A stretch of DNA of 64,000 nucleotides from assembly GCA_017979445.1 (NCBI GenBank), contig CM030717.1, forward strand, positions 26,353,132 to 26,417,131, written 5' to 3'. The position numbers and the translations under genes were made by a program. Of the stretch, positions 24,153-35,549 are shown piece by piece. The DNA is from Akebia trifoliata. Lineage: Eukaryota; Streptophyta; Magnoliopsida; Ranunculales; Lardizabalaceae. Position 1 is the stretch's first letter. Each line of letters starts with the position of its first letter. The notes beneath the pieces were generated by a model. That model had not been told where the DNA came from and did no database searches. It worked only from the letters and a program-made list of their open reading frames with translations.

Positions 24153-24937
24153 GGAAAAATTATCTAAAGGACCTTGGTGAAGGGATTTATTTCTAAATAG
24201 TCCCCAAATTTTTGAGTGGTAGCTTGATAGCCCATTTAATAAACTTTTTATTTCTTGATGGTTTCTCATTATTGGCAAACTCACCATTTTTTATTTAGCA
24301 TTGAGTTCACCAATTTTTATTTATTGTTGAACTCACCGCTTTTTATTTTTTGTCAAGTTCACAATTTTTATTTATTGTCAAACTCACCGCTTTTTATTTA
24401 TTGTTGAGTTCACCACATTTTATTTATTGTTGAACTCGACAATAAAAAATGGTGTAGTTGACACAAGAACCCACCCATTTTTATTTTCGAGTTTTTTTTT
24501 CTTCTACTAAAATACATGGAAATATTGTCTAAAAACTTGAGATAACGACTCGTTTAGATGATTTCAAATCAAAAGAATCATTCTTGATCAATTTTCATCA
24601 AAAAGTGCAGAAAAAAAAAAGTGAAGAAATCTTAATTTTTTTTACATACGTCTTCAAAATATTTGAAAAAACCTTTGAAAATGACTTTTTCTTCTTTCTT
24701 AAATTCTTTTCAACGGAACAGAATCTCTGAAACTCGATTGAGATGCCAAAAATCTATTTTTTATTTTATTATATGAAATGGTGTGTTCGAACAGTTAGGA
24801 TATTCAATCGTGAGAAATGGGGTTTAGGGACTGATTAGAAATAAGTGTTTTACTAAATGAAATATTAAGAGAGGCCTTAAACTTAAGGACTAATTAGAAA
24901 GAACTCCCTTCACCAATGTCCTTTTAGTAATTTTTCC
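24153..24937. mobile_element. Mutator-like MITE, copy 2, uninterrupted (785 bp)
   Basis: Inverted ends GGAAAAATTATCTAAAGGAC and, in reverse, GGAAAAATTACTAAAAGGAC. Flanks are TAAAAGATA and TTAAAAATA, a 9-bp duplication with two mismatches. It matches 19437-22654 along its length except for the solo LTR there, whose empty site lies near 24714-24733. Confidence 0.85.
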
Positions 24938-24946
24938 TTAAAAATA

Positions 24947-25713
24947 TCAGGACACATGGGTCCGTTCAAGATGCTACTTTCTCTCAACCTAAGCTGTTTC
25001 ACCCAAACACTCTACCATTAACAACATTATTGACTCCTCTTCAAATGATAGTAACAAAATTCCCCAAATTGAACCTGAAAGGCAGTTTGTCCCAAAATCC
25101 AGGGATTAAGCATGATGGGTAAAATTTATTGGCATGCTAACTTTTACTTATAAGGCACTAATCCTTTTGAAATTAAGTTGTCTTTTACACATAGTAAGTG
25201 AGTTATAATAAAAGTTGGTGTGTTAATAGAAGCTCTCATGATTTTTCCCTAAAAGTTGAAGATGATTGGTTTGAAAAAGAATAAAAAACAAGGGTTTTAT
25301 GTTTCAGGTTGAAGATAAGGGCATTTATGTCGTTTCATTAGTCTATTAGAGTTTGCCTTGCCTACGGTGTTGATATCCTTTTTGGAATTATGGGGGTAAA
25401 AGTTGAAAGATAATAAAATTGGAGGGGTATTTTGTAAAAAGAGAGACAAGAGGAAAGATGATAAAGTTAGAATGGGTATTACGAGGAAAGGGGAGAAGAG
25501 GAAATGTAGTATATAAAATTGATATAGGTTTTCTTGAAAATGAGAAGAGAAAATGTGATAATGTTGAAAGTATTCCTAAAAAGATGAAGAAGAGAAAAGG
25601 CAATGAAGATAAATTATATCTCCAAGATACTTTATTTATGAGGTATAAAGATTAAGACAAAGGAGAAGGAGAACCATTGTGTTTTATTATATAAAGATTA
25701 GCGAAGATCAAGA
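24947..25713. other. No gene seen
   Basis: AT-rich. There is a purine-biased stretch at 25390-25660 (AGAGGAAAGATGATAAAG type) that leaves ORFs open on both strands. Nothing in it resembles a known protein. Confidence 0.45.
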
Positions 25714-25721
25714 TTAAGGTG

Positions 25722-25917
25722 AGAATCCGACATTGAAGTGGCCATGCCACTTCAAAATTTTGAAAAAACCCTCCTAATAACATGACACATGACTCTTTGT
25801 GTTTATTTCACGCCTCTATATTTTCATTACTATGGAGACACCTCGTGTAACCTAAAGGAGAGGGTTCTGAAATTTTGAAGCGGGATAGGGTCCGATGGGC
25901 ACTTCAAAGTTTTCCCG
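25722..25917. mobile_element. MITE of about 196 bp, hAT-like target duplication
   Basis: Arms TTGAAGTGGCCATGCCACTTC..AATTTTGA and, in reverse, TTTGAAGTGCCCATCGG..CTTCAAAATTTC form long imperfect inverted repeats. The flanks TTAAGGTG (25714-25721) and TCAAGGTG (25918-25925) match at 7 of 8 bases, the size expected for hAT elements. Confidence 0.6.
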
Positions 25918-25925
25918 TCAAGGTG

Positions 25926-26182
25926 CATGTCATCATTTTGGCTGTGTAACTCAAACATTCACCAATTTATGACATCATTTTGATAATGTGTAACTTAAAT
26001 ATTCACCAAACACCTGAATCAATTTTTTTTTTCTTTTTCGGAAAAAAAAAAAAAAAAAAAGAAGAAGAAGAAGAAATTTTGCATTACTAGGAGGCAGTAT
26101 TGAAGCAAAGAATAACACAAACAAGCAGAAGAATGCTGCACTAATTGAACTGAATATGAATCGTACAAATGGAAAAAAAAAA
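25926..26182 (-). other. Probable 3' UTR of the DUF1191 gene
   Basis: Directly downstream of the stop codon on the minus strand. It holds an A-run followed by GAAGAAGAAGAAGAA at about 26041-26074 (on +). No canonical AATAAA was found on the minus strand, so the 3' end is not fixed. Confidence 0.4.
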
Positions 26183-27130
26183 CTAAGGAACATATTCACT
26201 CTCGAGGACAGGTTGCGTCCTAGTCACCATTGCAACCGGTGCCCTCGTATTCCCAATCGAAGCCATTTGTAGGGCTTCACCTCCCTCTGCTGCCGCCTCC
26301 ATCTGTTGCATCTTCTTCCTATGCTTACATCTCCTCACCCAAAACAACAAGAAACCTAACAAAACCAACACCAAAAGTCCACCCAGCACCAAGCCCACTA
26401 TTTTCCAAACCTTCCATTTGTCTTTCTCACCTTTGCCAGGCCCTTTACCCCTCGGCGGAGGAGAAATGGGTGCTGGGGGGAGTGCAGTGGACTCAACCAC
26501 AATAGAGAAATGCCCTTGTTGGACAGTTGAACACACGTTGTCCGATATTAGATCAGTGAATTTTTGTGAACCTTGCAAATCAAACCAAACACATTTCATA
26601 GTTGATCGATCTGCGACCGATTCCACACCAGGAAACCTAATCAAGATGGGTTTATCCGATGCCCTTATATCCAATTCGGGTAGATTCGTCGCACTTAAAT
26701 TTGCAGCATCATAGGCAAGGAGACCCACCACCGGTGCCATATACGTGTATCCATGTAATGGGTAGTAGGCTAAAGACCAGTTACCCAAGTTGTGGTAAAC
26801 CAGAACAAGTCTTTCCACATAAGGTTGTTCCACAATTCCAATTGGAATCTCAAACTCATTTAACCTATTAACACCTTTTCTTCTTAAGCTTCCACTCCTG
26901 AGCCTCATTGCTGAAATCTTAATCCCTGTTAAATTGGAGGGTACGTTTCCCTGATACAGAATGCCCGTTTTTGGTTTAACAAAAGCTCTATAAGCGTAGT
27001 CTTGAAGAAGTGAGTCCAACGAACGTGTATCATTTGTTGAAGGTGGTCCGGACGATTGAGCTTTGAGTTTAGGTAATAGAAAAATCCAAAGCAATGGAAG
27101 AAGCATCGGGAGACTTTGGAGAAGCCCCAT
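26183..27130 (-). CDS. DUF1191 family single-pass membrane protein, intact, 315 aa
   Basis: Uninterrupted ORF from ATG at 27130 to TAG at 26183-26185. Residues 1-24 form a signal peptide (LLPLLWIFLLPKLKA). Residues 25-240 look extracellular, with N-glycosylation sequons at NDT 33, NLT 66, NWS 117 and NLS 144, and cysteines 180 and 200. A Pro/Lys-rich linker (PPAPISPPPRGKG) precedes one transmembrane helix at about 243-265, then a basic stop-transfer stretch (RRCKHRKK) and a tail of about 45 residues ending SEYVP. The length and layout match plant DUF1191 proteins, which to my knowledge have no assigned biochemical function and usually have one exon. From memory the Arabidopsis counterpart is At3g08600. 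The transporter at 4795-7641 faces it tail to tail. Confidence 0.9.
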   Translation of the reverse strand: MGLLQSLPMLLPLLWIFLLPKLKAQSSGPPSTNDTRSLDSLLQDYAYRAFVKPKTGILYQGNVPSNLTGIKISAMRLRSGSLRRKGVNRLNEFEIPIGIVEQPYVERLVLVYHNLGNWSLAYYPLHGYTYMAPVVGLLAYDAANLSATNLPELDIRASDKPILIRFPGVESVADRSTMKCVWFDLQGSQKFTDLISDNVCSTVQQGHFSIVVESTALPPAPISPPPRGKGPGKGEKDKWKVWKIVGLVLGGLLVLVLLGFLLFWVRRCKHRKKMQQMEAAAEGGEALQMASIGNTRAPVAMVTRTQPVLESEYVP

Positions 27131-28014
27131 CGATGCTTCGAAGTACTACGTGAGAATCAAATCAAATCAAAGCAAGACAACACCACACCACACCACACCA
27201 CACTTTTAATAGAACAACTCCAACAGAACAAAAATCTCTAGTAGATCTTAAAGAAAAAGCTTCGAAACCACTCCTCTTAGACTTCAAATTTCGAAACCAA
27301 TATCAAGACCCAACCTCAGATCCCAATTTATCTCGTTAGGTTTTGAATAAGTGCAAGAGATTTTTGAAGAGTAGGCTAGGCGAATCTTTCCAGCATTTCA
27401 TCTCTCCACACCACTCCAGAGTTACCCAAAAATCAAAATCAAAAGCAATAACTCTTGATTATTTCTGAATTCTCTCAGAAATCCGAATAACAGTAGCAGA
27501 TTTTTTTTAGAATTCTTTGACAAAAGCATCAAAGAATAATCCAGTTCAGAAAGCAGAAATACCTGAATCAAAATGCAGCAAAGATCTTAAGAAATGGAGT
27601 TGGTCTTGGGAATTTATTCAACAAAATCCTCCAAATAACTCAGCAGAGCTTATGAAAAATCCAAGAATCTTCTGAGAAATTCGATATTGCATCAGGAGTG
27701 AGACCATAGTTCAGAAATGTTGATCGAAATAACCCAGAGAACAAACCAGAAGAACATAAAGAAAACCCTAAAAGATTCCAAAAGGTCTCCATTTCTTCGG
27801 CAAGATCTGGTCACTGTTCTGCTGCTTTACTGAACAATAAAAATGTTTCGTCCAAAGGAAGAGAGAGAAACAAAAAGCCTAAGAAGTTGAAGAGAGCTCC
27901 GATTGATCTGCATTTTTCAACAATTTTGAGAGAGGAATGGAATTACATCGAAAAACCCTAATAAACCATTCGTAAAGCATGAAAGTCTTTATCGATAGAG
28001 ATGAGCTTTTTGTA
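27131..28014 (-). other. 5' leader and upstream region of the DUF1191 gene
   Basis: No other coding sequence. An ACCAC simple repeat lies at about 27182-27203. The distance from the likely promoter near 28.2 kb to the ATG is about 1 kb, so a 5'-UTR intron is possible. I could not place its splice sites. Confidence 0.4.
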
Positions 28015-28863
28015 CGAAATTCTTAAAGCGAAAACTATCTGGAGAATAATTTGTGTGGCGAAGACATCGAATGATCCTCAATTCAAATCAATTTCTATGA
28101 GAAGATAATTACGAAATAAGATTAACTTTCAGAAAAAAAAACCACCAAGAAAGAGAGAGAAAGAGAAAGAGAAAGAGAAGAGAGACCAAAATACCATATT
28201 TTTACTAGAAATGGAAAAGCAAGAAAAATGATTTAACAGAGACTTAAACCTGGGCAAAAATTTAAGTGAATTAAAAAACCCATTCGTGGCTTTAAAACTA
28301 GTTATTTCTTCTCGTTTGACCCTCACAGATACCGATTTGACTCGTCCGGGGTCATCTCATCCCGTCCTACACAAACCCTTTAACTAGGTTTACAATTATT
28401 TATGAAAGCTACTATTGACACTTCAATTTTTATTTATTATACACATCGAAATTCTTAAAGCGAAAACTATCTAGAAAATATTTTGAGTGGCAAAGAAATC
28501 GAATGATCCTCAACTCAAATCAATTTCCATGGGAAGATAATTAGGAAATAAGATAAACTTTTAGGAAAAAAAAAAAAGACACCAAAAAAGAGGGAGAAAG
28601 AGATAAACCAAAATGCTCTAGAAATGAAAAAGCAAGAAAAATGATTAAACAGAAACTTAAACCTAGACAAAAAATTTAAGTGAATTAAAAAACCCCATTT
28701 ATAGCTTTAAAACTAGTTATTGCTTTTCGTTTTGACCCTCACAGATACCGATTTGATTCGTCTGGAGTCATCTCATCCTGTACTACACAAACCTTTTAAC
28801 TAGGATTTCAATTATTTATGAAAGCTACTATTGACACTCCAACTTTTATTTATTATACACATC
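28015..28863. repeat. Tandem duplication of about 430 bp upstream of the DUF1191 gene
   Basis: Unit 1 (28015-28446) and unit 2 (28447-28863) both start CGAAATTCTTAAAGCGAAAA and share CACAGATACCGATTTGA.TCGTC and GAAAGCTACTATTGACACT. Identity by eye is about 90%. Unit 2 has lost about 15 bp that contain the TATA-like sequence and part of the GA tract. Confidence 0.85.
28137..28204 (-). promoter_or_regulatory. Possible core promoter of the DUF1191 gene
   Basis: Read on the minus strand, a TATA-like TAGTAAAAATATGG (near 28196-28209) is followed about 15-60 bases downstream by a CT-rich tract (28141-28182). A TATA box with a pyrimidine patch is common at plant transcription starts. There is no transcript evidence. 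Confidence 0.3.
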
Positions 28864-29648
28864 GACAACAAATTTCACGATCTACCGCGAGATACATGAA
28901 AGGAAATCGCAAATGATTTTTATTTATTTGATAAAGTGGAGAGTATAGATCTCAATATTATCATTTGATTAATAGGCAAAAATAAAAAATAATGTGTGTA
29001 GTCTTTCTTCTCCTTGGACTTCACGTTTAATTGGTTGCTTTGATAGTGGTTTTGTTGTGCTTGATTTTTTGTAGAGTTTTTGTGTGGATATCTTATCTTT
29101 GGACTTCGTGCTTGATCGACTGAGAAGGATTTCTTAACTTTCGAAAAATAATTTTAGATTTGATCTTCTTTTTAATCGAAACTTGGGTCTCTTTTAAAGA
29201 ACTTTACTTCATCTCTAGAGGAGGACTTGAAAGCTTCTTCTTCTCTAGAAGGAGAGCTTTTATCTTCTAAGATAAAATTATCTAGGTTCCGTCCAAATAA
29301 GGAAGACTTTGGTATTTATAAACTTAATGCCATTTCATTTTCCAACTATAATCCGACTTAAAGAGCTTTGACTGGTTTGTCTAAATGCTAAGTTTGTCCA
29401 AATCCAAATTTAAGGATTTATGGATTTCTGGTAGGCCAAAATCATTTATCTGGGTGTAGGGCCCAATACCTAATATGTGGATCATTTGAGTTCATTTAGA
29501 GTGTGGGCTTTATCTTTGAAAACCCAAATCATAATATGCTCGCCCCAATCAATGGCCGAACTTAGATATGTAAACCCAATTTGATTATTATGAGTTTTGT
29601 GATAATTTGGAAAGTTGCAGGATCCTTTTTAAAATTTTGATGCCTACA
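28864..29648 (-). repeat. Probable 3' LTR of a minus-strand element (X); left boundary not resolved
   Basis: The segment ends (on +) with TTTGATGCCTACA and is followed at once by GATGCCCCCTCAA, which on the minus strand is a polypurine tract (TTGAGGGGGCATC). The same arrangement marks the 3' LTRs of Z and W. The other LTR end is somewhere after 28864 and cannot be fixed. No coding region. Confidence 0.45.
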
Positions 29649-30227
29649 GATGCCCCCTCAAGGATACGTTGTCGGAAGCTTAGCTGACGATAATATACCC
29701 TTGGCTCTTGTGATGAGGGTACTAGTATTGACAAAAATATATATTTTTCTCTCTCTAGTTTCATGTCAAGAACTTGGGGTCACTTCTATCACCATTAGTT
29801 GCCTTTGCTTTGTAGAAAATTTGAATTTTGAAGTTATAAATGTTAGAAAGCATGCATCTTCACCTTGCAGTCCTTAATGTCTTTGAGATGCATATATAGG
29901 ATTACCCCCAAAATGTCTAAACTTTTAATTCATTATAGCTTAAATGAATGCCCAAGACTTTATGTATTTGGGATGCATAATATTAAGCTCCCCATAACAT
30001 ATCTAAACTCAAGACTTTTGTGTACTTGAGTTGCATGGGATCAACCCCTTTCAAAACATCTAATCTCACAAGCTGTTATACCTAAAATTCATGAAGTTAA
30101 GCCCTCAAAACATTCATAGGTATGTTTGAGTTGCATGGGATGAAGACAACACCCCCTAAATATCCTAGCTCACATTTTGTGGTGGTTGAGATGCATACCT
30201 AATACTCGGTGCATTGGATATCTATGG
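29649..30227 (-). other. Polypurine tract and non-coding 3' region of element X
   Basis: Starts with the minus-strand polypurine tract. It then has several loosely repeated phrases of GAGTTGCATGGGAT and TTGAGATGCATA type, 70-110 bases apart. No coding sequence. Element Y cuts it at 30228. Confidence 0.45.
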
Positions 30228-30805
30228 TGTAGAGGGAAATAACCACGCAATTATCTAGACCGTACACGTATCCAGGCCGGTTGAGTGGTACTATGTGTAG
30301 ATCAATAGACGAGCCTACTCAGCAGCAGGGTAGGCCAAAACAAAGAGCTCTTGATCTGGCTAGAAGGGTAGCACAATACTGAATAAGACCTGGTTTGCTA
30401 AGTAGGGCAAACCTGGTTAAAGATTACCCGTAATCTTGATATGAACATGTCAAGCTCAAAGATATCGGAGGAGATTTCCCTAGTATAGTATATCTAATCC
30501 AGAAAATCCCTATTCCGTTTTGGATCTAAGGAAGCAGGAGATTCTCCAGGATCACCCCCCATGAGAAGGGGAAATCTTGATTTGTAGGAAGGATCCATAA
30601 ATAGTACTATTTGCATTAAAAAAAAGATCTTTTGGTGTATTGGAAATCTAACCAGTTTATTTAGATTGTTCATCTACTTCTCTAACTTGAGTGTTTGAAT
30701 GGTTTTTGCATGTACCACGTCGACACAAGAAGGGAGATAATAGGAGCGAGTTTGGATCCATGAGGAAGAGTCCATTAGTACCATCAACTAAATTTTGGCT
30801 CCACA
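30228..30805 (+). repeat. 5' LTR of Ty3 element Y
   Basis: TGTAGAGGGAAATAACC ... TTGGCTCCACA. The ends are complementary (TGTAGAG against TGTGGAG) and a primer-type site follows. The 5' boundary is inferred from the TG...CA rule, because the second LTR is not in the window. Confidence 0.6.
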
Positions 30806-30809
30806 GAAC

Positions 30810-30827
30810 TGGCACCGTCCATGGGAA
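30810..30827 (+). other. Primer-binding site of element Y
   Basis: TGGCACCGTCCATGGGAA lies 4 bases after the LTR. It resembles TGGCGCCGTCTGTGGGAA, a sequence found after the 5' LTR in many plant Ty3 elements. Confidence 0.6.
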
Positions 30828-30857
30828 ACCAATATCATATTAATTTCAATCGAAATA

Positions 30858-32515
30858 ATGGTGAGGTCTACAAGAACCACTAAAGTCAATGCATCCCCAC
30901 CCGTGGCACTAGCCGTTGATGCTTAACTCTTGGCAATGTTAGAAGCTATGAGAAAATAGTAAGAAGAGATGTAAAAGAAGATAGATGACTTGGCCGAATA
31001 GAATTGAAACCTGAGTCAATGTCTTAAGAACCAACAACCAACAAGACGAGATTCCCCATAGAGAGATCCTCAGCCTTTTATTGGGGATGATCACACTTCC
31101 AATGCTGAAAGAAGTTCTCAATTATTGATCCCAACAAGAGAGGAAAAGATAAAAGTTGCTACTGCAACTGCTATGGAAGAGCTTGCAATGGGTCTGACTC
31201 GAAAAGATATTAGAGAGATAATCTGGAAGGAGAAGGAGACGATAAAGAGTGCAGATATTGGCACAGTGGCAACGCAAGCTATCAGGGGAATTCAAAGTTC
31301 TCCCTTTACAACAGAGATTTTGGTGACAGAGATTCTGAAAAAGTTTATGCCGTCGCATTTCACCCCTTACTCAAGGATTAAAGACCCGATGGAACATCTA
31401 TTCCACTTTCGGTAGATACTTGCTTTGTGGGAAGGGAACGAGAGTTTAATGTGTAGGTTGTTCCCTTCTAATCTGTAGGGGAACGCATTAACTTGGTTCC
31501 ATAAGTTGCTATGTGGATTAGTATCCTTCGAGGAACTTTGCACTACCTTTGTAACGTAGTATATTGGTAATAGGAAGAGTAACAGAGATATAGACGCTCT
31601 TCTTAGCATGAGGATACAGTTTGGAAAAAGTCTCAAAGAGTTTATAAGGAGATTAGGGAAGAAGCAATGTTCCTAAAGAATTACGACAAGAAAATAATAG
31701 TAGTGGCATTCAGGAACTCTTTGCCATCTGACTCAAGGTTATATAAGTCTCTTGTGAAAAAGAGACTAAAAACATTAAGCAAGTTATTCGAAAGAGCAGA
31801 AAAATATATTAAGTTGGAAAAAGATACTCAAAATTTGGATGGGAAGAACAAAATAATACATACTATGGCGAAACCCAACAAACATCATCAACCACAATAG
31901 TAGAGCAAGAAAAAACTTTTTGAATAGGACAGGGAGTAAAGGAGAGAGGGGACATATTTCTCTATACCCTCTAGTGAGATTTTATTTCTCATTGCAAATG
32001 AGCCTTATTTTGAGTGGCCAATGCCACTTTCTCGAGATAAGATAAATCAAGATGAACAATACTATAAGTATCACAAGGTACGGGCACACACTACTAATAG
32101 GTGTCAAGCCTTGAGAAGGTTTTTGTAGAGGTTGATAAAGTAGGATAGACTAAGAGATCTGTCCAGAAGACAGAGGGAGAATCCTCCCCAAGACAGGATC
32201 AAAGGCTTGATCAACCACCTATTGAAGGATAGGATGGAATGGCATTAGTTATACACGTTGCCCTTAAGCAAGATAGTAGAAAGTCAAGCCTGAGTAGGGC
32301 TGACGAAAGAAACAAGAGGTGGTGTGCAGAATACCTTGTTCACATATATACAATAACAAGATGGCTTATAGAGCAGACAAAGCCCTACGGAAAGCAAACC
32401 GTGGCTTTCACGGACAAGGATCTAAAGGTAGTAGTGAGGCCCCATTATGATGCACTAGTGGTAACCCTATAGGGAACACTTTTACTTTCAAGATGGTGTT
32501 GATCGACAACGGTAG
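30858..32515 (+). pseudogene. Ty3 element Y: gag and first half of protease, broken
   Basis: A likely start ATG is at 30858. The retrotransposon gag core follows (FTTEILVTEILKKFMPSHF at about 31310, IKDPMEHLFHF, NALTWFHKLLCGL near 31480, SLKEFIRRLGKKQ near 31635). Then come a basic C-terminal gag region (31667-31900) and the protease approach (FTDKDLKVVVRPHYDALVV, 32408-32460). It ends in VLIDNGS, the aspartic protease active site (32488-32515). Stops at 30921, 31413, 31478, 31557 and 31670 and frame changes inactivate it. Gag should form the particle and protease should cut the polyprotein. A solo LTR is inserted inside the serine codon of the active-site motif. Confidence 0.75.
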
Positions 32516-35185
32516 TGTCACGCCCCGAAATCCCAATACGAATCCCTATGATTCATTAGTCAGAATCTCGAGGTGTGAGATAGTCAATCACATAACCTGA
32601 TAGAACATTCACAAATAATAATACTTATGGAAAGAAAATATACACAGCGGAATAAACTTTTGACTAACATCTATACGAGAGTCTAGAGTAAGCGGAAGAA
32701 ATCGACAAACACTGATATAAGTTAAGATCCTAAATCTCACAATTCATCAGGTTACAAAAATTTCTAAACTAACATATTTCTTATCCACAAACAAAAATCA
32801 CTATGATTCCCTAATAATCCTCAAAGACACGGTGGTGGCAAGACATCAATTTGTTCTTCCTTGAGGACCTCCTCAAAAGACTCATCAAAGAACGGCTCTT
32901 CAATAGCTAAATAATCTGAAAGGGGAAGGATAGGGTAAGTAACAGGGGAATGTTACTCAGCAAGATGAACGCTGTTCTAACAACGAGTCATACATGCACG
33001 AGTAATCATCAAAACAATTAAATAATGCAAGTTTTCATAATGTAACATACGATAAATGTCTAAGCATACTCAGTAAACAGTTATAATAACTTTCAATCTA
33101 TCATTTTCAATCATTTAAAGTAACATATGCATCTTTTAAATGAAAACATCTATCAATCATTACAAAATAAGAAAAAAATACATAATAAGAACACGGTGGT
33201 GTAATCGATAAGAGAGCAGAGGAACACGCCGATATAACCGCCTTGGCTATGGTAATACGATATTCCAAACTTAACCTCCGATGTGGAATCCCATCGTTAT
33301 AAATCTAATTTTGTGGTCGGTTTAGCATACCACGGTTGGATGACCATTTATCCGGTTCAGACTGGCCGTTGACCAAGAACCCAATACTGAGTCCAACTAA
33401 CGGTGAGGTCGACCGTTTGACGACTACAGACTAAAAGTGATCACTAATTAGCCTAGGAGACCCCTCACGTTGAAGCCTATCAAGAGGCAATGCATGTGAA
33501 CCCCGCCTAGCTCTACACTATACAGAGACCGCCTTTACACACAACGTTTCCCAGGAAATAAGTAGGAAAAATTCCTGGATTTCATAAGCTGTAATATGCT
33601 CTAATGTATCCCATACTACCGAAGAGCATATGACATCTAGTGTTATCCTAGATTGACTCGTCGCTTCCGGATACACAGCAACGCGTCACTCTTTATGGGT
33701 TTTCTACAAATCTTTACTGGTAAACAAAATAATTTATTTTGTATATAATATATCATTTCTTTTAATCGAAAATACAAACAAAGTCTGATAGTGCCCTCCA
33801 GTGACAATTATCTGTCATTTTCATCCATCAACCATCTCATCCCTCTATCTATCTATCACATTTTACGTGGCATGACCACTACGTAGAATTTGAGGCATTG
33901 TCCCATCAATCAGTCGAGAACATACGTTCTCTCTATCCATCCATCAATTAAATCGACCAATCTATCATCTAATTTTCTATATATCTATTAAAGTAATTTT
34001 ACCTTTAAAGAAATTCGAAATCCATAAAGCATCAACTAATTCCATTCGATGGTTTTGGTTGAGTTGAGAAACTCGAAAACAAAGATAAAATCATAAGACA
34101 TAAAAGCTGAAAATCTGTGAAAATTTAACTAAGTGTTAAAAAAATGATTTTTCAAAGTCGAAATTGAAAAAAAATTATTATTTTTATTTATTAAAGAACT
34201 TAAAGTAATACTTAATTGTTTTTAATGAAATAAAGGTAGGAAATGGGTATACATACTATATGGAAGCAGCACAAAAAAAACTAGAACCAAACTCAACATT
34301 CGGATACTTTTCTGAATTACTGATTTTTCGTCGAAACTCGACCAAAATCAATCCAAATATTATACCAACTATAAAATACTTATATTACATCAAATGAACT
34401 AAAATCAATCATAAATAAGCATGCAAACATGATTCAAATCGTTCAAATATGTATAAACTTAATGAAACGATCGATTTATCAACAATCATATGGATTTTCT
34501 ATGAAATTATCGCATAACTAGAAGGTAGAAGGGAAGGCAACTTACTTCAAGTTATTTTCAGTGGTTGAACGGAGTTTAAAATCGCCTCTGGCCAATCTTC
34601 AAATTTTTCTTCTAGCGAAAATCGAATTTCTTTGCGTCCACGCGTAACCCTCGGCGAGAGGAACAACTTTCCTTCTTGCGCCTAAGCTCGGATCGTTCTC
34701 GTTTAGTGTAGATCTGAGTTTCAAATATTAAAGGAAAATGATTGAGATTTGTTTGGAGAGGAAAATAAGAAAAATCTGATTTTTCTAATAGAATTCTGAT
34801 ATTTATATAACTTAAGTTGGGACATACGTGTCATTTTGGGAATTATTTTTTTCGAATGTCGAATTGGACAAACTTATTCTCTATTTCGGATGATTTTTCG
34901 ACACGAATCTAATGGTATCATCGATTTTCTCCAATTACGTCTCTAAGGTGTCGTTTACCTATTGGAAAAATATCTAATGCGAAACTCGATGATTTGATAA
35001 TTTTTTCAATCGACTTCAGATTTAGGCGTGCTTACAAGCTAAAGTATGTTTCTCGATCCTTCTAATTCTATTGGTGAAGTTAATTTTCTTCAAATATTAA
35101 AAATTAAGAATCTATACTTTTAAATCAATGCATAGATCTAAAATTCTTTCCTTGAGATACATTTTAGGATTTTCAAGTCATTACA
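32516..35185 (+). mobile_element. Solo LTR, Tekay/Del-like family, copy 2, inside Y protease
   Basis: Starts TGTCACGCCCCGAAATCC and ends TTTTCAAGTCATTACA. It has the perfect 5-bp duplication GGTAG (32511-32515 and 35186-35190). It aligns along its whole length with copy 1 (11615-14290), at about 90% identity by eye. Examples are CATGCATGAGTAATCATC against CATGCACGAGTAATCATC and the shared block near CGTCCACGCGTAACCCTCGG. Confidence 0.88.
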
Positions 35186-35190
35186 GGTAG

Positions 35191-35549
35191 TTCTGTAGAC
35201 ATTTTATATGCTTCGATCTTTTTGAAGATGGGTTTTAGTAGAAACATGCTCACCACAGTGGGAGAACAAACCAACTATAAAAAGAGATAGTATTGCCTGT
35301 GCAGGCAAGACCAACGACCTTGATCACCAAATTCATGGTCATCAAAACAAATTCCCCATACAATGTCATCCTGGACAGGTGGTAGACTCATGAGATGAGG
35401 GTCGTTCCCTTAATATTATACTAGGTTCTGAGGTTCCCAACACTACAAGGGATGTGGGATATATTAGGAGACCAGGTGGTAGTCCAGGTGTGCACGCTGG
35501 ACAAGGAGGAGGTCTTCGAAGATAATGTCTAGCAATAGTAGTTATAGTG
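35191..35549 (+). pseudogene. Ty3 element Y: rest of protease
   Basis: Resumes at SVDILYASIFLKMGF (35192). It then has RAVPSTLHQ-like and GVRDIRGDQ-like segments (near 35400-35490) that follow the protease flap and ILG motif in plant Ty3 proteins. Several stops. It ends where the Z LTR starts. The left half of the Z target site should be TAGTG (35545-35549). The continuation of Y would lie beyond the right end of the window. Confidence 0.65.

Noticed and set aside
26230..26871. Three plus-strand ORFs within the DUF1191 gene
   Set aside because: They are antisense shadows of an intact gene.
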